64,000 nucleotides of DNA from Epibacterium ulvae (lineage in GTDB: Bacteria > Pseudomonadota > Alphaproteobacteria > Rhodobacterales > Rhodobacteraceae), in contig NZ_JAHHIR010000097.1 of the NCBI RefSeq assembly GCF_018678075.1, positions 1 through 64,000 of the forward strand, written 5' to 3'. The position numbers and the translations under genes were made by a program. Below are positions 45,677 through 53,417 of the stretch, piece after piece; positions within the stretch are counted from its first letter, which is position 1, and every line of letters begins with the position of its first letter. Under the pieces are notes generated by a model, which was not told where the DNA came from, ran no database searches, and saw only the letters and a list, made by a program, of their open reading frames with translations.

Positions 45677-46117
45677 TCACGAGCTGGCTGTGCGCTGCGT
45701 TACGCGCCGGTCATTGCTAATTTGGCGCAAACCCAACATCTGCATCGCCTCCAACACCGGCCCCACCGACTGGGCCGCTGGCGTCGCTAAAAATGTATTT
45801 ATGGGGCAGGCTTTAACCTGGCTTTCTGCGTGTTCATGATAGCCCATGCACCAGGCCGGGTACTGCCGTTCCTGCGTCGGCATCAATGAGAAAATCTGAA
45901 AATCAAAAGCGCGCGAATCCTTGGCCACCCGGCGCAGCATGGCTTCTACGGCCGCGGTTGGCCCTTCGACGACATTCAAATAGGTATTGTTATCGCGCAG
46001 CAGATATCCGGTAATACCGTCTCGCTCATTGTTTCGCATTGCCGTGCGCATAATCTCTAAGTCACTGACCGAAAATATCGGAAATCGTGCTTTTGCTTTG
46101 AAAAACGACCTAATCAC
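45677..46117 (-). CDS. Degenerate BLUF-like protein
   Basis: The 146-aa paralogue of the 45079 gene keeps DLEIMRTAMRNNERDGITGYLL, VVEG and YPAWCMGY. The photoactive Tyr is Phe6 and the essential Gln is Asn48 (TYLNVVEG); Asn30, Trp89 and Met91 remain. Classical BLUF hydrogen-bond switching is therefore not expected. A GTG at 46117 is the only suitable start; the tail GPVLEAMQMLGLRQIS may be a helix. It could be a partner or a light-independent flavin or protein-binding version. Confidence 0.82.
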   Translation of the reverse strand: MIRSFFKAKARFPIFSVSDLEIMRTAMRNNERDGITGYLLRDNNTYLNVVEGPTAAVEAMLRRVAKDSRAFDFQIFSLMPTQERQYPAWCMGYHEHAESQVKACPINTFLATPAAQSVGPVLEAMQMLGLRQISNDRRVTQRTASS

Positions 46118-46241
46118 TTAAATACCGTCCGTTGGACCGAGAAAACTTCGTTAGCTTACTTACTGTCGAGTAGAACTACTGCAAGTTGTGTTGCGGCTCA
46201 ATGAAAAACCGACGTTAATTGGCGTCACATTCATGTTTTCG

Positions 46242-46257
46242 AAAGTGATGTCACTTT
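46242..46257. promoter_or_regulatory. Dyad-symmetric candidate operator
   Basis: AAAGTGATGTCACTTT has 7-base perfect arms around TG. It lies between the divergent BLUF and rpsM genes, so a regulator bound here could affect either; it could also be an RNA stem. Confidence 0.4.
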
Positions 46258-46331
46258 GTGAGCAGTTCTATCGGTAAATGAGTTGCGATCTGGGGATTTT
46301 GGGTTCAAAAAACCCACTGGAGAGTTCGCCC

Positions 46332-46360
46332 TTGACGGGCTATCCGGAACCTCCTAAGCA
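46332..46360 (+). promoter_or_regulatory. Candidate promoter for rpsM-rplQ
   Basis: TTGACG (46332-46337) and TAAGCA (46355-46360) are separated by 17 bases. The -35 is good and the -10 poor; position about 155 bases before the rpsM start is compatible with a leader RNA. Confidence 0.3.
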
Positions 46361-46516
46361 GAATTCCTCAATGAGAATCATCTTGATCTGGCAACTCGGA
46401 TCCATTTGGAGAGCCAGCAGAGATTCGTTAGGCCCGGACGCAGGACGCATTCGGGCTTATGTTGTGAAAAAAGGTTCTGGAGCTACGGAACCGCAACTGA
46501 AAAAGGAACGTATAAC

Positions 46517-46885
46517 GTGGCACGTATCGCCGGCGTAAACATCCCGACTGCAAAGCGGGTACCAATCGCCCTCACATATATCACCGGTATTGGTAACACT
46601 TCTGCCAAAGCTATCTGCGAAGCCGTTAACATCGACGCAACGCGCCGTGTAAACGAGCTGTCCGACGCTGAAGTTCTTGCCATCCGCGAGCACATCGACG
46701 CCAACTACACCGTAGAAGGCGACCTGCGTCGTGAAGTTCAGATGAACATCAAACGTTTGATGGACCTGGGCTGCTACCGTGGCCTGCGTCACCGCCGTAA
46801 TCTGCCCGTTCGCGGTCAGCGTACTCACACCAACGCTCGTACCCGCAAAGGCCCCGCAAAGGCCATCGCTGGTAAGAAGAAGTAA
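46517..46885 (+). CDS. rpsM: 30S ribosomal protein S13
   Basis: The 122-aa protein starts at GTG 46517 (AAAAGGA 10 bases upstream) as [20 protein letters not shown] and has [31 protein letters not shown] and a KKK end. S13 contacts the P-site tRNA and the L5 bridge. The in-frame extension to 46406 is not part of the family. It opens the alpha block. Confidence 0.97.
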   Translation: MARIAGVNIPTAKRVPIALTYITGIGNTSAKAICEAVNIDATRRVNELSDAEVLAIREHIDANYTVEGDLRREVQMNIKRLMDLGCYRGLRHRRNLPVRGQRTHTNARTRKGPAKAIAGKKK

Positions 46886-46900
46886 GGGAGGGTTCGACCA

Positions 46901-47290
46901 ATGGCTCGTGAAAAGACTCGCGCAAAGCGCAAAGAACGTAAGAACATCGCCACCGGTGTTGCTCACGTGAACTCTTCGTTCAACAACACCAGAATTCTGA
47001 TCTCTGACGTTCAGGGTAACGCAATCTCTTGGTCCTCGGCTGGTTCGATGGGCTTCAAAGGTTCGCGGAAATCTACACCTTACGCCGCGCAGATGGCTGC
47101 AGAAGATGCAGGCAAAAAAGCGCAGGAACACGGTGTTAAAACCCTGGAAGTCGAAGTGCAGGGCCCTGGCTCTGGACGTGAATCGGCACTGCGCGCCCTG
47201 GCGGCAATCGGTTTCAACATCACCTCGATCCGTGATGTAACCCCGATGGCCCACAACGGCTGCCGCCCGCCGAAACGCCGTCGCGTATAA
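46901..47290 (+). CDS. rpsK: 30S ribosomal protein S11
   Basis: The 129-aa protein has [49 protein letters not shown] and ends with [12 protein letters not shown]11 lies on the platform near the E site. It follows rpsM with a GGGAGG site; 116 bases with a hairpin without T-tract separate it from rpoA. Confidence 0.98.
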   Translation: MAREKTRAKRKERKNIATGVAHVNSSFNNTRILISDVQGNAISWSSAGSMGFKGSRKSTPYAAQMAAEDAGKKAQEHGVKTLEVEVQGPGSGRESALRALAAIGFNITSIRDVTPMAHNGCRPPKRRRV

Positions 47291-47406
47291 TAATTATAAC
47301 AACCTGTTGGGGTCCTGCGTTTTGCGGGGCCCTGACGCGCTTCACATAAACCTCGGGCGTCCGCCCCTATTGGGACATGGGGGGTGGACAGGAATGGAGG
47401 GAATGC

Positions 47407-48423
47407 ATGATCCATAAGAACTGGGCAGAGCTTATCAAGCCGATGCAGCTTGAAATTAAGCCAGGCAACGACCCCGCACGTCAAGCCACGATCGTCGCCG
47501 AACCGCTGGAACGCGGCTTTGGTCTGACGCTTGGCAACGCGCTGCGTCGCGTACTGATGAGCAGCCTGCAAGGTGCTGCTATCACAAGCGTACAGATCGA
47601 CAACGTTCTGCATGAATTCTCCAGCGTTGCTGGGGTCCGTGAAGACGTGACCGACATTATCTTGAACCTCAAGCAGGTTTCCCTGCGGATGGAAGTTGAA
47701 GGGCCCAAGCGCCTGTCGATTTCTGCCAAAGGCCCGGCCGTTGTGACCGCAGGTGACATCGCCGAAACCGCTGGCATTGAGGTTCTGAACCGTGAACACG
47801 TAATCTGCCACCTGGATGATGGTGCGGATTTGTTCATGGAATTGACCGTAAACACCGGCAAAGGTTATGTCTCTGCCGACAAGAACAAGCCAGAAGATGC
47901 GCCTATCGGTCTGATCCCGATCGACGCGATCTATTCACCGGTCAAGAAGGTCTCTTATGACGTTCAACCGACCCGTGAAGGCCAGGTTCTGGACTATGAC
48001 AAGCTGACACTGAAGTTGGAAACCGATGGTTCCATCTCTCCGGATGATGCGCTGGCGTTTGCTGCGCGTATCGTTCAGGACCAGCTGTCGATCTTCGTCA
48101 ACTTTGACGAACCTGAATCTGCTGGCCGCCAGGACGAAGACGATGGTCTCGAGTTCAACCCGCTTCTGCTCAAGAAGGTGGACGAGCTGGAACTGTCTGT
48201 CCGTTCGGCAAACTGTCTGAAGAACGACAACATCGTCTACATTGGCGATTTGATCCAAAAGACCGAAGCAGAAATGCTGCGCACCCCGAATTTTGGCCGC
48301 AAATCTTTGAACGAAATCAAAGAAGTGCTGTCGGGTATGGGTCTGCACCTTGGCATGGACGTCGAGGACTGGCCGCCGGACAATATCGAAGATCTGGCCA
48401 AGAAGTTCGAAGACAGCTTCTAA
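47407..48423 (+). CDS. rpoA: RNA polymerase alpha subunit
   Basis: The 338-aa protein has the N-terminal dimer domain ([19 protein letters not shown]) and the C-terminal domain (about residues 250-320, [32 protein letters not shown]) that binds UP elements and activators. ATG 47407 has GGAGGGA upstream and fits the known start; the frame is open 10 codons further. Confidence 0.98.
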   Translation: MIHKNWAELIKPMQLEIKPGNDPARQATIVAEPLERGFGLTLGNALRRVLMSSLQGAAITSVQIDNVLHEFSSVAGVREDVTDIILNLKQVSLRMEVEGPKRLSISAKGPAVVTAGDIAETAGIEVLNREHVICHLDDGADLFMELTVNTGKGYVSADKNKPEDAPIGLIPIDAIYSPVKKVSYDVQPTREGQVLDYDKLTLKLETDGSISPDDALAFAARIVQDQLSIFVNFDEPESAGRQDEDDGLEFNPLLLKKVDELELSVRSANCLKNDNIVYIGDLIQKTEAEMLRTPNFGRKSLNEIKEVLSGMGLHLGMDVEDWPPDNIEDLAKKFEDSF

Positions 48424-48563
48424 TCCAATCCGAGGGGGGCCAATGGCCCCCTTCACAAATTCCCGGGGTTGGCCGGGGACAATATGGGCATCTGCCCCAA
48501 GGTGAGTGGCTGACACGCATCAGCTGCCTGACAAAGCAAAAACGCAAGATAAGGATTTAGACA

Positions 48564-48986
48564 ATGCGTCACGCACGTGGTTACCGCCGCCTGAACCGTA
48601 CTCATGAGCACCGTAAAGCCCTGTTTTCCAACATGGCCGGCTCGCTGATCGAGCACGAGCAAATCAAAACAACCCTGCCCAAAGCAAAAGAACTGCGCCC
48701 GATCATCGAAAAGATGATCACTCTGGCAAAGCGTGGCGATCTGCACGCACGTCGCCAGGCCGCGTCCAAGCTGAAGCAGGAACAGTATGTTGAGAAACTG
48801 TTCGAGATTCTTGGCCCGCGCTACAAAGACCGTCAGGGCGGCTATGTCCGTATCCTGAAAGCAGGCTTCCGCTATGGCGACATGGCACCGATGGCGATCA
48901 TCGAATTCGTTGACCGCGATCTGGACGCCAAAGGCGCAGGCGACAAAGCCCGCCTGGCTGCAGAAGAAGTTGCTGCTGACGAATAA
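48564..48986 (+). CDS. rplQ: 50S ribosomal protein L17
   Basis: The 140-aa protein starts [20 protein letters not shown], with [19 protein letters not shown] and the C-terminal L17 core [20 protein letters not shown], plus a short acidic extension. It ends the alpha block, as usual in alphaproteobacteria, where rpsD is elsewhere. Confidence 0.98.
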   Translation: MRHARGYRRLNRTHEHRKALFSNMAGSLIEHEQIKTTLPKAKELRPIIEKMITLAKRGDLHARRQAASKLKQEQYVEKLFEILGPRYKDRQGGYVRILKAGFRYGDMAPMAIIEFVDRDLDAKGAGDKARLAAEEVAADE

Positions 48987-49015
48987 AGACGCTGACCTTT
49001 TCTAGGTCACCTTTG

Positions 49016-49049
49016 ACCCCCGTTCGGTTCGACCGAGTGGGGGTTTTTC
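49016..49049 (+). terminator. Terminator after rplQ
   Basis: ACCCCCGTTCGG / CCGAGTGGGGGT stem followed by TTTTTCG ends the rpsM-rplQ message. Confidence 0.92.
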
Positions 49050-49192
49050 GTGTTTGGATTGCCCGTTTGCTATGATTTTTGCCCTGTTTTTTGCTATGAC
49101 ACGTCACAGTTTGTCCTCAATTTCGGGTCAATCTGTTTCTGAAATTCGAGTAATCGAAACCGTTGCTTTGATCCCGTTTAAGAGGTTGCCCC

Positions 49193-50344
49193 ATGTCGAT
49201 GGCCGAAACAGACCAGTCCGCCTATTTACAAGCCCGTGACAGCTCCCCAAAGGAGCTGTTGGCCTATGCGGCACGAAAAACCGGCCAGTCGGCCTTTAAG
49301 ATTCAAAAAGAATTCATGGCGATGGCGCGCCCGCCTAGCCGGTTGAACATGGTCGAATACATCCGCAACGGCCTGTATGATATGGCCCGCCACAGCGGGG
49401 AAGAACGCAGCCGTTTTATCTCCAACGACCTGCATTGGCCCATCACCCATACCTGCAACAATCAAGCCTGGGCAGGCACTGCCGAGGACAAGTTGGTGGC
49501 GGCAACGCTCTTGCAGGCCGGAGGCGTGGCCGTGCCGCAGAGTGTTGCCATTCTGGGCAAAACCCCCCGCCTGTTTCCGGGGCTTGAGGTGATCAACACC
49601 GAAGACGCGCTGCGCGCCATGCTGGGCAAATACGTGGGCGAGGGGCTCTTTTGCAAAATCATCGACGGTATGGTCAGTTTCGGTGCGTTTCGGATCGATG
49701 CGTGGACTGAGACCGAGATAGCCTGTGTCGGACATCCGCCAATGAGCTATGGCAGCTTCCTGTCGGAGTTTGTGGGCAACAACGCCTATGTTGTTCAGCG
49801 CCGTCTGAATAATCACGCAGACTTTGCGCCGTATACCTCGGCTTTGGCCACTGTTCGGATGGTCAATATGGTGCGTGCAGACGATGTGTTCTGCCCGATG
49901 GCCGTGATCAAGCTACCGCAGGGCGACAATATCGCAGATGCGTTTTGGCGTCCGGGCAATCTGGCTTGCGACATTGATCCAGAAACGGGCCGCATCCAAA
50001 CCGTGGCCCTGCGCGGGGTAGAGACAGAGTTCCTGGAGGACCATCCGACAGTGGCGGGGTTGATGGGGCTGCAATTGCCTTTCTGGTCAGAACTGAGGGC
50101 GTTGAACGAACGCGCCGCCCGGATCTTTGCACCGATCCGTTATCAAAGCACCGATATCGCGATTACACCCGACGGGCCGGTGGTGGTTGAACTGAACTAT
50201 GGCGGCGGTTTTGACCTGCCTCAATATGCCAGTGGGCGCGGTATGCTGACCCCTGAGGTCTGCGCGTTCTTCCAAAGTTGCGGCGTCGATTTGAATGCGA
50301 GCCCCGGCAAGACGCAAAAGAAAAAACGGTTTGGACTGTTCTAG
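49193..50344 (+). CDS. Sugar-transfer-associated ATP-grasp protein
   Basis: The 383-aa cytosolic protein carries the ATP-grasp pattern: VVQRRLNNHADF, ATVRMVNMVRADDVFCPMAV, and the metal-ligand strand DIAITPDGPVVVELNYGGGF near the C-terminus. This matches the ATPgrasp_ST family, often near polysaccharide genes, which probably ligates an amino acid or similar group with ATP use. The substrate is unknown. It stands as a single gene between two terminators. Confidence 0.8.
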   Translation: MSMAETDQSAYLQARDSSPKELLAYAARKTGQSAFKIQKEFMAMARPPSRLNMVEYIRNGLYDMARHSGEERSRFISNDLHWPITHTCNNQAWAGTAEDKLVAATLLQAGGVAVPQSVAILGKTPRLFPGLEVINTEDALRAMLGKYVGEGLFCKIIDGMVSFGAFRIDAWTETEIACVGHPPMSYGSFLSEFVGNNAYVVQRRLNNHADFAPYTSALATVRMVNMVRADDVFCPMAVIKLPQGDNIADAFWRPGNLACDIDPETGRIQTVALRGVETEFLEDHPTVAGLMGLQLPFWSELRALNERAARIFAPIRYQSTDIAITPDGPVVVELNYGGGFDLPQYASGRGMLTPEVCAFFQSCGVDLNASPGKTQKKKRFGLF

Positions 50345-50369
50345 TTGCCCGCAAAGAGCCGCGCGATAT

Positions 50370-50397
50370 GCCCCGTCTGACATCCAGGCGGGGCTTT
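50370..50397 (+). terminator. Terminator after the ATP-grasp gene
   Basis: GCCCCGTCTG / CAGGCGGGGC (one G-U pair) with an ACATC loop, followed by only three T; moderate strength. Confidence 0.7.
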
Positions 50398-50551
50398 CGT
50401 GTCTTAACGGCGCGCTGAATTAAACAGCAGCATGGCCTCTGACAAACATTCTTGCGTGAATATATCAGAGTGGCACTTGAGCTCTCCACCGCTGCCCGGT
50501 AAGTAAATATCAACAATGCTGACCTAATCCTCCTCCTCCAAAGGATCAGCC

Positions 50552-51175
50552 ATGACCGCGCAACGTGGAATTTTTGACGTACAGGGGCTTACGATTGGCA
50601 TCATCCTCTGTTCGCTTGGGATCATATTTCTGACATCGGCCGGTTTGGTTACTGGGCAGGCGGCAGGCCTTGCCTTGCTGTTATCCTATGTCTTGCCCTG
50701 GGACTTTGGCGTGACTTTCTTTGCCGTCAGCGCGCCGTTTCTGGTGCTGGCCTGGCGCAGGCGCGGGCGGGTGTTCACATTTCGCACGTTGATCGTTGTC
50801 ATCGGCATCTCCCTCGCGGTGGAGGCCTTGGGCCGTGTGGTGATGATCGCCGACCACGGACGCCCCCTAGCGGCGCTGTTGGGGGGCATCTTGATTGGCA
50901 TCGGTGTGCTCTCGGTCTTTCGCCACAATGCATCCGCTGGCGGGCTGTCGATCCTGTCGCTGGTGATTGAAGAGAAGACCGGGATCAAAGCCGGTTGGGT
51001 GCAGTTGGGCGTCGACGCTCTGATCTTTTTGGCGGCCTGTTTTGTTCTGGCGCCGGGGCAAGTGTTTTACTCCTTTGTGGCGGCGGGGTTGATGAACCTG
51101 ATCATCATCTGGAATTTCGACATCCGACAGGCGCGCAGCGGCGGGCCGTTGGTCGAAGACAACGCCGGTTCCTGA
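50552..51175 (+). CDS. YitT-like membrane protein, first paralogue
   Basis: The 207-aa inner-membrane protein has five or six helices and the family motifs IFDVQGLTIGIILCSLGIIF, AGLVTGQAAGLALLLSYV and FRHNASAGGLSILSLVIEEK. The YitT family is of unknown function. The ATG has AAAGGA upstream. The neighbour at 51307 is a close paralogue, so this is a tandem duplication. Confidence 0.78.
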   Translation: MTAQRGIFDVQGLTIGIILCSLGIIFLTSAGLVTGQAAGLALLLSYVLPWDFGVTFFAVSAPFLVLAWRRRGRVFTFRTLIVVIGISLAVEALGRVVMIADHGRPLAALLGGILIGIGVLSVFRHNASAGGLSILSLVIEEKTGIKAGWVQLGVDALIFLAACFVLAPGQVFYSFVAAGLMNLIIIWNFDIRQARSGGPLVEDNAGS

Positions 51176-51306
51176 GGCGCGCCGTGCGGAAATCTGCGGC
51201 ATAATTGGTGAAAAGCACCGACAACTGTTGACAAGTCAACACTTTGGAGAGACCTAGAGCCTACTCCTATCCCCCACCGACTTCCTGTTTCAACATGAGG
51301 CATATC

Positions 51307-51909
51307 ATGCGTTCTCCGATTTCGTTTTACGATGTCCAAGGCATCTCCTTTGGCGTTTTAATGTGTTCCCTGGCGATGCTGTTCCTCAAATCTGCGGGGC
51401 TAGTGACCGGGCAATTGGCTGGTTTGGCGCTGCTCTTGTCCTATGTGGCCAACCTCAATTTTGGCGCGTTGTTCCTGTTGGTCAGCCTGCCGTTTTTTGT
51501 TCTGGCCTGGTTCAAACGCGGACCGGGTTTTACCCTGCGCACCATTGCCGCCGTGGTCGGGATCTCGCTTTTGGCGCCACAACTCGCGCGGTTCATTACC
51601 TTTGACAGTCTGGAGCCGATCATTGCTGCGGCCGTTGGCGGCGCCTGTGGCAGCATCGGGGTGATCGCCCTGTTCCGCCACAAGGCATCCGCTGGCGGCG
51701 GCACAATTCTGGCGCTGGTGGTGGAGCAGAAAACCGGGTTCAAGGCCGGGTGGTTTCAGCTGTGTGTGGATGCGGCGATTTTCCTCGGTGCGGCCTTTGT
51801 TCTACCGTGGAATTTGTTGATTGTATCGTTCCTGGGGGCAGCGGTGACCAATATGCTGATTGCCTGGAATTTCGACATCAGCCAGACGCGCGGCAAGTCG
51901 ACCGCGTAA
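51307..51909 (+). CDS. YitT-like membrane protein, second paralogue
   Basis: The 200-aa protein aligns throughout with the gene at 50552 (FYDVQGISFGVLMCSLAMLF, AGLVTGQLAGLALLLSYV, FRHKASAGGGTILALVVEQK). ATG 51307 is chosen because GAGG lies 6 bases upstream and the paralogue starts at the equivalent residue. Function unknown; the DAHP synthase leader begins 68 bases after the stop. Confidence 0.78.
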   Translation: MRSPISFYDVQGISFGVLMCSLAMLFLKSAGLVTGQLAGLALLLSYVANLNFGALFLLVSLPFFVLAWFKRGPGFTLRTIAAVVGISLLAPQLARFITFDSLEPIIAAAVGGACGSIGVIALFRHKASAGGGTILALVVEQKTGFKAGWFQLCVDAAIFLGAAFVLPWNLLIVSFLGAAVTNMLIAWNFDISQTRGKSTA

Positions 51910-51976
51910 GGGGTGCTGATTTTAAACGATAAATTTCCTGTCGACAGATCCGCGAATCTCCGCTAGCGTCACGGGC

Positions 51977-52054
51977 ATGACACAGACCTTCGCCACCTTC
52001 TGGTATTTTTATTATCCGCGCCACATGGCGGTCGGAGGATCTGTCGCGTTCTAA
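51977..52054 (+). CDS. Aromatic-rich leader peptide of the DAHP synthase gene
   Basis: A 25-codon frame starts MTQTFATFWYFYYPRHM and ends SVAF. Residues 8-13 read Phe-Trp-Tyr-Phe-Tyr-Tyr, and with Phe5 and Phe25 it has five Phe or more plus Trp and three Tyr. A ribosome short of charged tRNA for Phe, Trp or Tyr would stall at 51998-52015, right on the first strand of the hairpin set at 52015-52116. No strong ribosome site is visible upstream. Confidence 0.8.
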   Translation: MTQTFATFWYFYYPRHMAVGGSVAF

Positions 52055-52116
52055 AACCCTAAGAGAGAACGCAACATCCACACTAAACCGCCTCGCACCC
52101 GCAGGCGGTTTTTTTG
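52015..52116 (+). promoter_or_regulatory. Transcription attenuator before DAHP synthase
   Basis: Four strands can be drawn. Strand 1 (TCCGCGCC, 52015-52022) pairs with strand 2 (GGCGGTCGGA, 52027-52036, with a two-base bulge). Strand 3 (AAACCGCCT, 52085-52093) pairs with strand 4 (AGGCGGTTT, 52103-52111) and is followed by T to 52115, a terminator. Strand 2 GGCGGT (52027-52032) can instead pair with ACCGCC of strand 3 (52087-52092), an antiterminator. Ribosome stalling on the FWYFYY codons would mask strand 1, free strand 2 and allow synthesis of aroG. The exclusive pairings are seen; function is inferred. Confidence 0.8.
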
Positions 52117-52170
52117 TTTTCCGCCCCAAGGTCCCCGAGGCTCCGCACACTGAAATAAGGACGCCCCGAC

Positions 52171-53253
52171 ATGACACAGCAAACCCAGGATCTGCGGATC
52201 ACCAAGATGAAAGAACTGGCCTCCCCCCAGGAGTTGGCCGAAGCAATCCCCGCGACGCCGCCCGCTTTGACCACGGTGATCGACAGCCGCCGCGCCATTC
52301 AAAACGTGCTGCATGGACGCGATGACCGGTTGGTGGTTGTGGCGGGGCCGTGCTCGATCCACGATGTGCCGGCGGCGATGGAATACGCCCGCCGTCTGGC
52401 GCCGATGCGGGCCGAGTTGGGCGACGCGCTTGAGATCGTTATGCGCGTCTACTTCGAGAAACCACGCACCATTGGCGGCTGGAAGGGGATGATCAACGAT
52501 CCCGGCATGGATGAGAGCTTCCGCATCAATCTGGGTCTGCACCGCGCCCGTCAATTGTGCCAGGATATCAACGCTTTGGGCCTGCCGGTCGGAACCGAAT
52601 TCCTGGACGCGCATGTGCCGCAATACATCGCCGATCTGATCGCTTGGGCCGCGATTGGCGCGCGCACCACCGAAAGCCAGATCCACCGTGAGATGGCTTC
52701 GGGCCTTTCGTGCCCTGTGGGGTTCAAGAACGGCACCCGCGGCAATGTACAGATCGCAATTGACGCTGTGCGTTCGGCGGCACGTCCGCATCATTTCATG
52801 GCGCTTGCGCCCTCTGGCCGGGCAGCGATTGGCGGCACCGCAGGCAACCCCGATTGCCATGTGATCCTGCGCGGCGGCGGCGGTACCAATTTCGACGCGG
52901 ATTCGGTGGATGCCACCTGTCGCCGCGCGGAAAAGGACGGGATCCGCGGCCATGTGATGATCGATGCAAGCCATGCGAATTCCAGCAAGGACCCTGAGAA
53001 ACAGCCCGAAGTTCTGGCGGATGTTGGCGGTCAGATCGCAGCCGGTGATACCCGCATTACTGGTGTGATGGTTGAAAGCCATCTGGTGGCCGGACGTCAG
53101 GATCTGCCCAAAGACGGCGACCTGTCGCAGCTGACCTATGGCCAATCCATCACCGACGGCTGCATCGGCTGGGACGCGACCGAGGTTGAGCTGCGCAAAC
53201 TGGCCCAAGCCGTCCGCACCCGCCGCGCCGCCGTGTCACGTCTGGCGGGGTAA
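52171..53253 (+). CDS. aroG: 3-deoxy-7-phosphoheptulonate (DAHP) synthase, class I
   Basis: It condenses phosphoenolpyruvate and erythrose-4-phosphate in the first step of aromatic amino acid synthesis. The 360 aa show VVVAGPCSIHD, YFEKPRTIGGWKGMINDP, GARTTESQIHREMASGLSCP, GFKNGTRGN and IDASHANSSKDP, all class I (AroFGH) signatures. The attenuator upstream indicates control by Phe/Tyr/Trp supply. Which aromatic acid inhibits the enzyme cannot be read. A terminator follows. Confidence 0.97.
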   Translation: MTQQTQDLRITKMKELASPQELAEAIPATPPALTTVIDSRRAIQNVLHGRDDRLVVVAGPCSIHDVPAAMEYARRLAPMRAELGDALEIVMRVYFEKPRTIGGWKGMINDPGMDESFRINLGLHRARQLCQDINALGLPVGTEFLDAHVPQYIADLIAWAAIGARTTESQIHREMASGLSCPVGFKNGTRGNVQIAIDAVRSAARPHHFMALAPSGRAAIGGTAGNPDCHVILRGGGGTNFDADSVDATCRRAEKDGIRGHVMIDASHANSSKDPEKQPEVLADVGGQIAAGDTRITGVMVESHLVAGRQDLPKDGDLSQLTYGQSITDGCIGWDATEVELRKLAQAVRTRRAAVSRLAG

Positions 53254-53307
53254 GGGATCAGGTGGATCTACGTTTTTTCTCCCCCCTAGTAAGCCGGGGC
53301 ACCTTGG

Positions 53308-53335
53308 GCGCGCTTTGACAAGCGCGCTCTTTTTG
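53308..53335 (+). terminator. Terminator after DAHP synthase
   Basis: GCGCGCTT / AAGCGCGC with a TGAC loop, followed by TCTTTTT. Confidence 0.9.
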
Positions 53336-53417
53336 TTGGGAAAGGCTGCGGGGTCTCCCCCTTGCATTCAGGCGCGGCGCTTAGCATATCTGGGGCCACG
53401 ATATTAGGGGAGCTGTG

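Larger units (their letters stand above)
46118..46516. other. Leader region of the rpsM block
   Basis: This 399-base stretch separates the leftward BLUF gene from rpsM and has no gene. It contains a 16-base dyad (46242-46257), a small GGGTT-CAAAA-AACCC hairpin near 46303 and a possible promoter at 46332-46360. It must supply transcription to rpsM-rplQ because adk is terminated. Confidence 0.45.

Noticed and set aside
46406-46516. N-terminal extension of rpsM
   Set aside because: S13 starts at MARIAGVN in the family; GTG 46517 with AAAAGGA fits, and the extension has no similarity.
47309-47332. GGGTCCTGC / GCGGGGCCC hairpin between rpsK and rpoA as terminator
   Set aside because: No T-run follows and rpoA needs the transcript; at most an mRNA structure.
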